DNA from: Pseudonocardia sulfidoxydans NBRC 16205
GTDB lineage: Bacteria > Actinomycetota > Actinomycetes > Mycobacteriales > Pseudonocardiaceae
Assembly (NCBI RefSeq): GCF_007989085.1
Contig: NZ_BJVJ01000018.1
Coordinates: forward strand, 1 to 64,000
Length of the DNA: 64,000 nucleotides
Reading direction: 5' to 3'
Both the position numbers and the translations under genes were made by a program. Shown one piece after another: positions 34,482 to 42,572 of the stretch; the first letter of the stretch is position 1, and each line of letters starts with the position of its first letter. The notes beneath the pieces were generated by a model that was given only the letters and a program-made list of their open reading frames with translations, made no database searches and was not told where the DNA came from.

Positions 34482-34521
34482 GTGAGTGGCGATAGTCGCT
34501 ATAGCGACTATCGCCACTCAC
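34482..34521. repeat. 40-bp perfect palindrome, copy 2
   Basis: GTGAGTGGCGATAGTCGCTA is followed immediately by its exact complement, with no mismatch and no loop bases. It lies between two convergent genes, 10 bp after the FtsH-like gene stop and 4 bp before the stop of the exporter gene, a position suited to a bidirectional terminator. Confidence 0.9.
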
Positions 34522-34525
34522 GAGC

Positions 34526-35998
34526 TCAGTGTGCGACGGGGGCGGGCTGCCGGGAGCCCTCCGGGGCCCGGCGGACGAACACCGCCAGCAGCACCGCCAC
34601 CAGCGAGATCGCGGCGCCGACGAGGAACGCGGTGTGCACGCCGTGCGCCAGCGCCGGCACCGGGGCCTCACCCGTCGAGGCGGCGTTCTCGGCCCCGACC
34701 GACATCAGCGTCACGAACAGCGCGGTGCCGGCGGCGCCCGCGACCTGCTGCAACGTCGTGACGATCGCGCTGCCGTGCGAGTACAGGTGCACGGGCAGTG
34801 ACCCGAGAGCCGAGGTCATCAGCGGGGTGAGCATGAACCCGAGGCCCGCGGTCAGCGTCAGGTGCATCAGGATGATCAGCCACAGCGGGCTGGCGACGTC
34901 CAGGGTGGTCATCCACCACAGCGCCCCGCTGGAGACGGCGGCGCCCGGGAGCACGAGCGGCCGCGGACCGAACCTGTCGAACAGGGTGCCGACGACCGGG
35001 GCGAGAATGCCCATCAGTGCGCCGCCGGGCAGCAGGGCGAGTCCGGCGTCGAGGGTGGAGAGGCCGAGGACGGACTGCAGGTAGATCGGCAGCAGGATCA
35101 GCGTCCCGAACAGGGCGATGAAGCTGACGACCGCCACGGCGACGGCCAGCGAGAACGCGGGGCTGCGGAAGGTGCGCAGGTCGAGCAGGACGCGCGGGGT
35201 CTCGCGCAGCGCGATCTGGCGCAGGACGAACGCGACGAGCGCGACGGCGCCGACGACGATCGGGATCCACACCGGGATGGGCGCCTGTCCCTCGGCGGCC
35301 TCGCCGATCCCGGCCAGGCCGTAGATCAGGGCGCCGAAGCCGAGGGCTGACAACACGATGGAGGCGAGGTCGAACTGCACCGAGCGGGTCTCGGTGACGT
35401 TGCGGACCCACAGGGTGCCGAGGCCGAGCACGATCAGCGCGATCGGCAGCACGATGATGAACATCCAGCGCCACGGCAGCGACGCGAGGACCAGACCGGA
35501 GATCGTCGGGCCGATCGCCGGGGCCACCGAGATGACGATGGTGATGACGCCGGTCATGCGGCCACGGCGTTCGGGAGCGACGACCGTCATGACCGTGGTG
35601 AACAGCAGCGGGATCATGACGGCCGTGCCGGAGGCCTGCACGATCCGGCCGATCAGCAGGATGCCGAAGCCGGGCGCGATCGCGGCGATGGCCGTCCCCA
35701 GCGTGAACAGCCCCATCGCGGTGAAGAAGACGGTGCGCACCGTGAGCCGCTGCAGCAGCAGTCCGGTGGTGGGGATGACGACGGCCATGGTGAGCATGAA
35801 GCCGGTGGTCAGCCACTGCGCGCTGATGGCGGTGATGTTCAGGTCGTTCATGAGCGCGGGGAGCGCGACGCCCATGATCGTCTCGTTGAGGATGACCACG
35901 AACGCGGCCACGACGAGCAGCGCGATCACGGGTCCGGTGCGGATCGGGGGCGCCGCCGCGGCCTCCTGCGGTGGTGCTCCGGACTCGGTCGTACTCAC
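34526..35998 (-). CDS. MFS drug exporter, DHA2/EmrB type
   Basis: The 490-residue protein has about 14 membrane helices. Family marks are ALPALMNDLNITAISAQWLTT in the first helices, GRIVQASGTAVMIPL, and the motif C region ISVAPAIGPTISGLVL. It should use the proton gradient to expel drugs or metabolites. GTG 35998 is chosen because GGGGGAA lies upstream; an upstream in-frame ATG (36049) would overlap the operator-like palindrome. It is divergent from a TetR regulator, the usual pairing for such exporters. Confidence 0.9.
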   Translation of the reverse strand: MSTTESGAPPQEAAAAPPIRTGPVIALLVVAAFVVILNETIMGVALPALMNDLNITAISAQWLTTGFMLTMAVVIPTTGLLLQRLTVRTVFFTAMGLFTLGTAIAAIAPGFGILLIGRIVQASGTAVMIPLLFTTVMTVVAPERRGRMTGVITIVISVAPAIGPTISGLVLASLPWRWMFIIVLPIALIVLGLGTLWVRNVTETRSVQFDLASIVLSALGFGALIYGLAGIGEAAEGQAPIPVWIPIVVGAVALVAFVLRQIALRETPRVLLDLRTFRSPAFSLAVAVAVVSFIALFGTLILLPIYLQSVLGLSTLDAGLALLPGGALMGILAPVVGTLFDRFGPRPLVLPGAAVSSGALWWMTTLDVASPLWLIILMHLTLTAGLGFMLTPLMTSALGSLPVHLYSHGSAIVTTLQQVAGAAGTALFVTLMSVGAENAASTGEAPVPALAHGVHTAFLVGAAISLVAVLLAVFVRRAPEGSRQPAPVAH

Positions 35999-36043
35999 GG
36001 CTGTTCCCCCATGTGTGACAGTGTGCGCCCATGTGGCACTGAC

Positions 36044-36056
36044 TGCCATATTGGCA
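36044..36056. promoter_or_regulatory. TetR operator candidate between exporter and regulator
   Basis: TGCCA-TAT-TGGCA is a perfect inverted repeat 20 bp before the regulator start. Another GTGGCA half-site lies at 36033. It probably binds the TetR protein encoded next and controls both directions. Confidence 0.65.
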
Positions 36057-36076
36057 CAGCTCGGTATCCTCACTCC

Positions 36077-36706
36077 ATGGACCGCGACGAGCAGCAGCCG
36101 AGCCTGCGCGAACGCCGTCGTCGCCAGACCGAGGACGAGATCGGCAACGCCGCCCTGGAGCTCTTCGAACGCCAGGGCGTCGCCGCGACGACGGCCGAGG
36201 ACATCGCGCGCGCAGCCGGCATCTCCCCGCGCACGTTCTTCCGCTTCTGCGCCACCAAGGAGCAGGCCGTCATGCTCGGCGACCGCGAGCTGGAGACGGA
36301 TCTCCTCGCGGAGCTCGGTGCGCTGCGCGCCGGTGACGACGCCTACGCCGCGCTCGAGACCTACTGGCACGACGCGCTGACCCGGCTGGGCGCCGACCCG
36401 ACGTCGGGCGACCGGTTCCTGCGGGTCCGCCGGCTGGCGCTCCACGAGCCGACGGTGCTGGCCACCAGTCTGCGCCTCGACGCCGAGCGGACAGAGCTGC
36501 GGGTGTCGACGCTGGTCGCGAGCACGGGGACGACCCCGTTGCGGGCGCGGGCGGTCGTCGACGCCTTCTCGACGATGGTCCGGCTGACCCTGGAGGAGTG
36601 GGTGCGGTCGGTCGAGGCGGGCGACCCTGCCGATCCGCTCACGGTCTACGCGCAGTGTCGCGTCGCGTTCCGCGAGGCCGTTGCGGGCAGCCGGGTCACC
36701 GCGTGA
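36077..36706 (+). CDS. TetR-family repressor of the adjacent exporter
   Basis: The 209-residue protein has a TetR helix-turn-helix: ALELFERQGVAATTAEDIAR then AAGISPRTFFRFCATKEQAV. The ligand-binding C-terminal domain is all-helical and variable. It is divergent from the EmrB-type exporter gene across 78 bp that hold a matching palindrome, so it most likely represses the exporter and itself until a toxic ligand binds. ATG 36077 gives the normal N-terminus; upstream in-frame starts lie in the operator. A 40-bp palindrome follows the stop. Confidence 0.9.
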   Translation: MDRDEQQPSLRERRRRQTEDEIGNAALELFERQGVAATTAEDIARAAGISPRTFFRFCATKEQAVMLGDRELETDLLAELGALRAGDDAYAALETYWHDALTRLGADPTSGDRFLRVRRLALHEPTVLATSLRLDAERTELRVSTLVASTGTTPLRARAVVDAFSTMVRLTLEEWVRSVEAGDPADPLTVYAQCRVAFREAVAGSRVTA

Positions 36707-36710
36707 TCTC

Positions 36711-36750
36711 GTGAGTGGCGATAGTCGCTACAGCGACTATCGCCACTCAC
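36711..36750. repeat. 40-bp palindrome, copy 3
   Basis: It has the same GTGAGTGGCGATAGTCGCTA left half as the other two copies; the right half has one mismatch at the centre (C for T). It follows the TetR stop by 4 bp and ends 13 bp before the next start codon. Confidence 0.88.
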
Positions 36751-36763
36751 AGGGGGTTGGAAC

Positions 36764-37414
36764 ATGAGCGAGCAGGCGGGGGCGACCGAGTGGGCCGTCC
36801 CCGGGCAGGTGGGCGTCGGGCCCTGGGACGGGCCGCTGCCCGACGACCCCCGGCTCGATCCCGACCTGCTGGCCGGGGGCGACCGGCGCAACGTCGTCGA
36901 CGCCTACCGGTACTGGCGACGGGAGGCCGTGGTCGCCGACCTCGCCGGACGGGCCCACCCCTTCCACGTCGCGATCGAGAACTTCGGCCACGACCACAAC
37001 ATCGGCACGGTCGTCCGCACGGCCAACGCGTTCGCGGCGGCGGGCGTGCACATCGTCGGCCGGCGCCGGTGGAACCGCCGCGGCGCCATGGTCACCGACC
37101 GGTACCAGACCCTGCACCACCACGAGGACGCCGCGGCGCTGCACGACTGGGCAGACGAGCGGGGGCTGCCGATCGTGGCCGTCGACAACACGGCGGGTGC
37201 GGTGCGGCTGGAGCAGACGACGTTGCCGCGCGAGTGCGTGCTGCTGTTCGGGCAGGAGGGACCGGGCCTGACCGACGTCGCACGGGAGGCGGCGTCGACG
37301 CTGGTGTCGATCGCCCAGTTCGGCTCGACCCGCTCGATCAACGCGGGCGTCGCGGCGGGGATCGTCATGCACGCGTGGGTGTGCGCGCACGCCGACCTCG
37401 ACACGGCCTGGTGA
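36764..37414 (+). CDS. TrmH/SpoU-family RNA methyltransferase
   Basis: The 216-residue SPOUT enzyme transfers a methyl group from S-adenosylmethionine to a ribose in tRNA or rRNA. The three family motifs are seen: NFGHDHNIGTVVRTANAF, VLLFGQEGPGL and IAQFGSTRSINAGVAAGI. The exact RNA target cannot be told from sequence. It resembles Rv0380c, which in M. tuberculosis also lies near pyrE. GGGGG is close to the start (ATG 36764), and the upstream palindrome separates it from the TetR gene. Confidence 0.88.
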   Translation: MSEQAGATEWAVPGQVGVGPWDGPLPDDPRLDPDLLAGGDRRNVVDAYRYWRREAVVADLAGRAHPFHVAIENFGHDHNIGTVVRTANAFAAAGVHIVGRRRWNRRGAMVTDRYQTLHHHEDAAALHDWADERGLPIVAVDNTAGAVRLEQTTLPRECVLLFGQEGPGLTDVAREAASTLVSIAQFGSTRSINAGVAAGIVMHAWVCAHADLDTAW

Positions 37415-37450
37415 TCGGGCCCGCCCGGTTCGTCCCGTAACCTCGGCCGC

Positions 37451-39133
37451 GTGGTGGCGGTGACGGGCGCGCGAGTGTTGCGCACCGCCGTCCGCGAGGC
37501 CCGGCGCGGCTTGTCCGGGGCCGGTGTGCTGCTGGTCGGCCACCAGGCGGGCGAGGCGATGGTGCCGGTCCTCGTGGGCGTCGTGATCGACCGGGCCGTC
37601 GACGGCGGCGGTGTCGAGAGCCTGCTGTTCTGGCTGGCGGTGCTGGCCGTCGACTTCGCGGTGCTGTCGCTGTCGTACCGGTACGGGGCGCGGGCGGCGG
37701 CGATCGCGTCGGTGAGGACGGACCAGCGGTTGCGGCTGCGGATCGCCGACCGGGTACTCGATCCGCGCGGGGGCGCGGAGGCGGGCCGGCTGCCCGGGGT
37801 GCTGGCGGGGATCGCGGTGGCCGACGCGCAGCGCGTCGGGGCGCTGGGGTTCGCGCTGCCCGTGGCGTTGTCGGCGGTCGCGGCGCTGGTCGTGGCGGCG
37901 GTCGCGCTGCTGAACATCTCGGTCCCGCTCGGGCTGCTGATCCTGCTGGGCACGCCGCCGCTGCTGTTCGTGGTGCACCTGCTGGGCAAGCCGTTGGAGC
38001 GGCGCAGCGGGCCGGAGCAGGAGCGGGCGGCCCGCGCGGCGGGTGTGGCGGCCGACCTCGTGACCGGTGTCCGGGTGCTCAAGGGCATCGGCGCGGAACG
38101 CGCGGCCGTCGCCCGCTACCGGTTGACGAGCCGGGACGCGCTGGGAGCGACGCTGCGCGCCACCGGTGCCCAGGCCTGGTACTCGGGCACGGTCCTGGCG
38201 TTGAACGGGCTGTTCCTGGCGCTGGTCGCGCTCGTGGGTGGCCGGCTCGCCGCGGACGGTGCGCTGAGCGTCGGCCAGCTGGTGTCGGCCGTGGGGTTGG
38301 CCCAGTTCCTGATCGGGCCGCTGGAGGTGTTCGGCTGGGTCAACGGGCGGCTGGCGCAGGCGCGCGCGTCGGCGGCCCGGATCGCGGAGGTGCTGTCGGC
38401 GCCGCCGGCCGTCGACGGCGAGGGCGAGGTCACGCCGGCCGGCGGCGCGGTCACCGTGCGCGGCCTGCGCCACGGCGCGCTGCGCGACGGCCTCGACCTC
38501 GACGTCGCCGCCGGCGCGTTCGTGGGTGTCGTCGCCACCGCCGACGAGGCGGTCGTGCTGCTCGACTGCCTGGGCCGGGAGATCGACCCGGAGGAGGGCA
38601 CGGTCGAGGTCGACGGCGTCGGTCTCGAGGCGTGCGCCCCGGCCGCGGCCCGCCGCGCGGTGCTGGTCGCGGGCCACGACGCGTTGCTGTTCACCGGGTC
38701 CGTGCACGACAACGTGCTGGCCGCCGCGCCCGTCGGTACCGATCCGGCACCGGCGATGCGGGCGGCGCAGGCCGACGAGGTCGTCGCCGGGCTCCCGGCG
38801 GGCGCGTCGACCGAGGTCGGCGACCGCGGGACCGCGCTCTCGGGCGGGCAGCGGCAGCGGGTCGCGCTGGCTCGCGCGGTCGCCGCCGACCCGGCCGTCC
38901 TGGTCCTGCACGACCCCACGACCGCGGTCGACGCGGTCACCGAGGCCCGGATCGCCGACGGGCTGCGCGCCGCCCGCCGGGGCCGGACGACGGTCGTCGT
39001 CACGGCGAGCCCGGCGCTGCTGGCCGTCGCCGACCGGGTGGTGCTCGTCGAGGCCGGCCGGGTCCGCGCCGACGGCACCCACGCCGACCTGCTGCGCGAC
39101 GACGCCCGCTACCGGAAGCTGGTGCTGGGATGA
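37451..39133 (+). CDS. ABC exporter half-transporter A, degenerate Walker A/B
   Basis: The 560-residue protein has a six-helix exporter domain (residues ~15-290) fused to a nucleotide-binding domain. The signature LSGGQRQRVALARA is perfect. The Walker A loop is lost: near residue 360 the sequence reads GVVATADEAVVLL with no GxGK. In Walker B, LVLHDPTTAVD replaces the expected aspartate-glutamate pair with His-Asp. On its own it should not hydrolyse ATP. It overlaps the next half-transporter by 4 bp (ATGA), and together they form a heterodimer. The substrate is unknown. GTG 37451 is the first plausible start; GTG 37457 is close. Confidence 0.85.
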   Translation: MVAVTGARVLRTAVREARRGLSGAGVLLVGHQAGEAMVPVLVGVVIDRAVDGGGVESLLFWLAVLAVDFAVLSLSYRYGARAAAIASVRTDQRLRLRIADRVLDPRGGAEAGRLPGVLAGIAVADAQRVGALGFALPVALSAVAALVVAAVALLNISVPLGLLILLGTPPLLFVVHLLGKPLERRSGPEQERAARAAGVAADLVTGVRVLKGIGAERAAVARYRLTSRDALGATLRATGAQAWYSGTVLALNGLFLALVALVGGRLAADGALSVGQLVSAVGLAQFLIGPLEVFGWVNGRLAQARASAARIAEVLSAPPAVDGEGEVTPAGGAVTVRGLRHGALRDGLDLDVAAGAFVGVVATADEAVVLLDCLGREIDPEEGTVEVDGVGLEACAPAAARRAVLVAGHDALLFTGSVHDNVLAAAPVGTDPAPAMRAAQADEVVAGLPAGASTEVGDRGTALSGGQRQRVALARAVAADPAVLVLHDPTTAVDAVTEARIADGLRAARRGRTTVVVTASPALLAVADRVVLVEAGRVRADGTHADLLRDDARYRKLVLG

Positions 39134-40890
39134 GCGAGGAGAAGGGGCGCTCCCTGCTGCCGGTCGCCTCCGGGGCGGAGATCCGCACGGCCCTGGCCGG
39201 GCTCGTGCGCCCGTTCCGGCTGCGGGCGGTCGCGGCGCTGGCGGCTCTCGTCGCCGGTGCCGCCGTGAGCCTGGTGACGGCGCCGCTGCTCGGGCGGATC
39301 GTCGACCTGGTCGCCGACGGGCGTGGCCCCGACGCGGTCACGACGCCGGTGCTGCTGCTCGTCGTCGTCGCGATCGCCCAGGGGCTGCTGGCGGTGCTCG
39401 GAGTGGCGCTGGTGGCCCGCGTCGGCGAGAACATGCTGGCCGACCTGCGGGAGCGCTTCGTCGAACGCGCGCTCGGGCTTCCGTTGCAGCGCATCGAATC
39501 CGCGGGTGCCGGGGACCTGACGTCGCGGGCGAGCGAGGACGTCGCGCTGGTCGGCGAGGCTGTCCGCGAAGCGGTCCCGGACTTCGCGCGGGCCGCCCTC
39601 ACGATCGCCCTGACACTCGTCGGGCTGGCCGTCCTCGACTGGCGGTTCACGGTCGCCGCGCTGCTGGCCGTTCCCGTCCAGGTGCTGACGGCGCGCTGGT
39701 ACCTGCGGCGGTCATCGCCCATGTACGCGCTGCAACGCCGCTACGCGGGCGCCCAGCAGCAGCAGCTGCTCGACACCGTCGGCGGGGTGCGGACGGTCCG
39801 CGCGCTCGGGCTGGCCGACGACCACGCGCGCCGGGTCCGCTCCCGCACCGAGGACGTCGTGACGACGGAGCGGCGCGTCGTCCGGCTGCAGACGGGGTTC
39901 TTCGGCCGGCTCAACGTCGCCGAGTTCATCGGCGTCGCGGGCGTCCTGACCGCAGGGTTCCTGCTGGTCAGGTCGGGGACGGCCTCGATCGGGACGGCGA
40001 GCGCGGCGGCGCTGTACTTCATCAACCTGTTCAACCCGATCAACCAGGTGCTGTTCCTGCTCGACACGGCGCAGTCGGCGGCGGCGAGCCTGGGGCGCAT
40101 CGTCGGCGTGGTGAACCTGCCGCCGGCGCAGGCCGTGGCCGAGCCGCGCACGGCGTCGGACGGGTCGGTGCGGGTGAAGGGCCTGGGCCACGCCTACGTG
40201 GCGGGCCACGACGTGCTCGACGGCGTCGACCTCGACGTGGACCCGGGCACGCGGGTCGCGCTGGTGGGGGCGAGCGGCGCCGGGAAGACGACGCTGGCGA
40301 CGCTCGTCGCCGGGGTGCACAGCCCGGTCCGGGGTGCGATCGAGATCGGTGGGGTGCCGCTGGAGTCGCACGACCCGGAGCGGTTGCGGACGTCGGTCGC
40401 GCTGGTGACGCAGGAGGTGCACGTCTTCGCCGGCCCGCTGGCCGACGACCTGCGCCTCGCCCGCGCCGACGCCACGGACGCCGAGCTGCGGGCCGCGCTC
40501 GACGCGGTCGGTGCCACGGGCTGGGTGGACGCACTGCCCGACGGGTTGGCGACGGAGGTCGGCAGCGGCGGGCACACGTTGACGGTCGTGCAGGCCCAGC
40601 ACCTGGCGCTGGCCCGGCTGGTGCTGGCCGATCCGCTGGTGGCGGTGCTCGACGAGGCGACGGCGGAGGCGGGCAGCGCGGGGGCACGGTCGTTGGAGGA
40701 CGCGGCGGAGCGGGCGCTGGCCGGGCGGACCGGGCTGCTGGTGGCGCACCGGCTGACGCAGGCCGCGGGGGCCGATCTGGTGGTGGTGCTGGAGGCGGGG
40801 CGGGTCGTGGAGCAGGGGACGCACGACGAGCTGCTCGCGGCGCGCGGCCGCTACCACGGTTTGTGGGCGGCGTGGACGGACTCGCGCTGA
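39130..40890 (+). CDS. ABC exporter half-transporter B, degenerate signature motif
   Basis: The 586-residue protein has a six-helix exporter domain and an NBD with intact Walker A (VGASGAGKTT, ~380) and intact Walker B (VAVLDEATAE, ~507). The signature is lost: where LSGGQ is expected it reads GSGGHTLTVVQAQ. The switch His is present in LLVAHRLTQ. With half-transporter A it makes one complete ATP site (Walker motifs from B, signature from A) and one dead site. Coupled by ATGA overlap to A. Heterodimeric exporters with one consensus site are known; here the loss in both halves is unusually complete. Confidence 0.87.
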   Translation: MSEEKGRSLLPVASGAEIRTALAGLVRPFRLRAVAALAALVAGAAVSLVTAPLLGRIVDLVADGRGPDAVTTPVLLLVVVAIAQGLLAVLGVALVARVGENMLADLRERFVERALGLPLQRIESAGAGDLTSRASEDVALVGEAVREAVPDFARAALTIALTLVGLAVLDWRFTVAALLAVPVQVLTARWYLRRSSPMYALQRRYAGAQQQQLLDTVGGVRTVRALGLADDHARRVRSRTEDVVTTERRVVRLQTGFFGRLNVAEFIGVAGVLTAGFLLVRSGTASIGTASAAALYFINLFNPINQVLFLLDTAQSAAASLGRIVGVVNLPPAQAVAEPRTASDGSVRVKGLGHAYVAGHDVLDGVDLDVDPGTRVALVGASGAGKTTLATLVAGVHSPVRGAIEIGGVPLESHDPERLRTSVALVTQEVHVFAGPLADDLRLARADATDAELRAALDAVGATGWVDALPDGLATEVGSGGHTLTVVQAQHLALARLVLADPLVAVLDEATAEAGSAGARSLEDAAERALAGRTGLLVAHRLTQAAGADLVVVLEAGRVVEQGTHDELLAARGRYHGLWAAWTDSR

Positions 40891-40913
40891 GGGGCGCCGC
40901 CTCGGCCCTCCGA

Positions 40914-40958
40914 CGAACGTGTCATCAGCGCACCGGCGTTGCTCTCACGACACCTCCG
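40914..40958. repeat. REP-like palindrome, doublet 3 first copy
   Basis: The left arm CGAACGTGTCATCAGCGC matches the consensus; the right arm (CTCACGACACCTCCG) is decayed. It starts 61 bp before the next copy. Confidence 0.75.
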
Positions 40959-40974
40959 ATGCGGAGCCGATCAC

Positions 40975-41020
40975 CGAACGTGTCGTCAGCGCACCCGGCC
41001 GACCCTGACGACACGCTCGG
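40975..41020. repeat. REP-like palindrome, doublet 3 second copy
   Basis: The left arm is CGAACGTGTCGTCAGCGC and the right arm is CCTGACGACACGCTCGG. It is a well-kept copy of the element found at 14.6-14.9 kb and 51.1 kb. Confidence 0.8.
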
Positions 41021-41075
41021 CGGCGATGCGGCTGCGCGGGGGCTTCTGGGCGGGCGCGCGTCCTATCGTGGCGGC

Positions 41076-41522
41076 GTGCCGTTCTGGAGGACCGAGGAAC
41101 GCGGGACCCGTGCCGTCGAGGAGTGGAACCGGCAGCTCCTCGCCGACGAGGCCGGTGCCCGCGAGCGCGCCCAGCAGGAGTTCGAGGAGTCGCCCACCGG
41201 CCGCGCCCGCGCCGCCTACGACGACGGCCTGGAGATCTTCCAGTTCTCGCTCCCGCTCGACGAGGTGACCTCGGTGCCCGTGGCCCGCGCCGCGTCCGGC
41301 GAGGTGCACCTGGCGGCCGACATCTCCGACGTCCTCGACGCCGTCGTGCGCGAGGGCTGGGACCTGCACTCCTTCTCGACGGTGTTCGCGATGCGTACCG
41401 CGTCCGTGACCGGCGGCGGGACGGGCCGCGCCGACGTGTCCGGCGACCTCGTCGCCACCTACGTGTTCCTGCGCGAGGAGAGCTCCCACGCGCCGCTGGA
41501 GGTCCCGGAGGGCAACGCGTGA
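41076..41522 (+). CDS. Small soluble protein, unknown function, coupled to GH76-like gene
   Basis: I do not recognise a family. The 148-residue protein begins VPFWRTEERGTRAVEEWNRQ with an N-terminal charged helix. A compact domain follows: LEIFQFSLPLDEVTSVPVAR, then DVLDAVVREGWDLHSFSTVF. This second half resembles the DUF4177-type small domains (two strands and a helix with a GWxLHSFS-like core). GTG 41076 is chosen as the first start after the palindromes. Its stop overlaps the next gene (GTGA), so it is likely made in step with the GH76-like enzyme. Confidence 0.6.
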   Translation: MPFWRTEERGTRAVEEWNRQLLADEAGARERAQQEFEESPTGRARAAYDDGLEIFQFSLPLDEVTSVPVARAASGEVHLAADISDVLDAVVREGWDLHSFSTVFAMRTASVTGGGTGRADVSGDLVATYVFLREESSHAPLEVPEGNA

Positions 41523-42568
41523 CCGTGTGGGGGGAGCGCGCCGCCGAGGCCGAGGCAGCGGTCCGTGCCCGGCACCTGCGCCGCGTCGTCGGCGTGACCC
41601 CCGGGACGCGGATCGGACGGATCCGCTGGCCGCGGCCACGGTTGGACCGGCCATGGCCCTGGCACTACTGGTGGCAGGCGCACCTGCTCGACTGCCTCGT
41701 CGACGCCGAACTGCGCGCCCCCGACCGACGCCGCGCCGCCGCGATCGCCGGGACCGTGCGCGGAGTGCGGCTGATGAACCTGGGCCGCTGGGTCAACGAC
41801 TACTACGACGACATCGCCTGGTTCGGTCTGGCCGTCGAGCGGGCGGGTGCGCTCGCGCGGCGCCCCGGCCCGGCGGCCGTCACCGCGGTGACGACGCGGC
41901 TGCGCGCCGGCTGGACCCCCGACGGCGGCGGCGGGATCTGGTGGCGCCGCGCCGACGACTTCAAGAACGCCCCCGCCAACGGTCCCGCCGCGATCCTGCT
42001 GGCCCGCAGCGGCCGGGTGCCGCTCGCGGCGTCGATCGTCGACTGGATGGCCGCCTCGCTCGTCGACCCCGGCAGCGGGCTCGTCCGCGACGGCGTCCGG
42101 CTCGCGCCCGACGGCACCGTCCGCGAGATCGCCGCGACGACCTACACCTACTGCCAGGGCGTCTACCTGGGCGCCTGCGTCGAGCTCGCCGAACGCGACG
42201 GCGCCCCGCGCTGGGCCGCGCGCGCATCGGCCGTCCTCGACGCGGTCGCCGACCGCATGGCCGGCGCCGACGGCGTCATCCCCGGCTACGACGACGGCGG
42301 CGACGGTGGCCTGTTCAACGGCATCCTCGCCCGCTACCTCGCCGACGCCGCACGGCGCCGCCCGGAGCTCGCCGACACCGCGCGGCGGCTGGTGCTGGCC
42401 AGCGCGGAGTCGGTGTGGGACAACCGCGCCGAGGTCGCGACCGGACCGGTGTTCGCCCATGACTGGCGGAAACCCGCCCGCGTCCCCCGGCCCGGGACGC
42501 CGGAGGCCGACCTGTCGGTGCAGCTGTCGGGCTGGATGCTGCTGGAGGCGGCGGCGACCCTCGCGTGA
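41519..42568 (+). CDS. GH76-family glycoside hydrolase-like protein (Rv0365c-like)
   Basis: The 349-residue protein has the (alpha/alpha)6-barrel pattern of alpha-1,6-mannanases. The catalytic Asp-Asp pair is seen in NDYYDDIAWFGLA near residue 93, and GGIWWRR and YTYCQGVYLGACVEL match other barrel helices. No signal peptide is seen, so it may act in the cytoplasm, as suspected for the mycobacterial homologue Rv0365c. Mannose polymers such as lipomannan are possible substrates, but this is inference. GTG 41519 overlaps the preceding stop. The gene meets a DedA gene tail to tail. Confidence 0.8.
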   Translation: MTVWGERAAEAEAAVRARHLRRVVGVTPGTRIGRIRWPRPRLDRPWPWHYWWQAHLLDCLVDAELRAPDRRRAAAIAGTVRGVRLMNLGRWVNDYYDDIAWFGLAVERAGALARRPGPAAVTAVTTRLRAGWTPDGGGGIWWRRADDFKNAPANGPAAILLARSGRVPLAASIVDWMAASLVDPGSGLVRDGVRLAPDGTVREIAATTYTYCQGVYLGACVELAERDGAPRWAARASAVLDAVADRMAGADGVIPGYDDGGDGGLFNGILARYLADAARRRPELADTARRLVLASAESVWDNRAEVATGPVFAHDWRKPARVPRPGTPEADLSVQLSGWMLLEAAATLA

Positions 42569-42572
42569 GGGA

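Noticed and set aside
37451-39133. Half-transporter A as a pseudogene because of the lost Walker A
   Set aside because: The frame is intact over 560 codons, LSGGQ is perfect, and it is coupled to half B whose defects are complementary, so it is a functional partner rather than a decayed gene.
38526-41522. 998-codon frame that crosses the ABC exporter genes
   Set aside because: Only its last 148 codons (from 41076) look like a protein; the rest is a +1 or +2 shadow of the exporter genes and runs through palindromic repeats.
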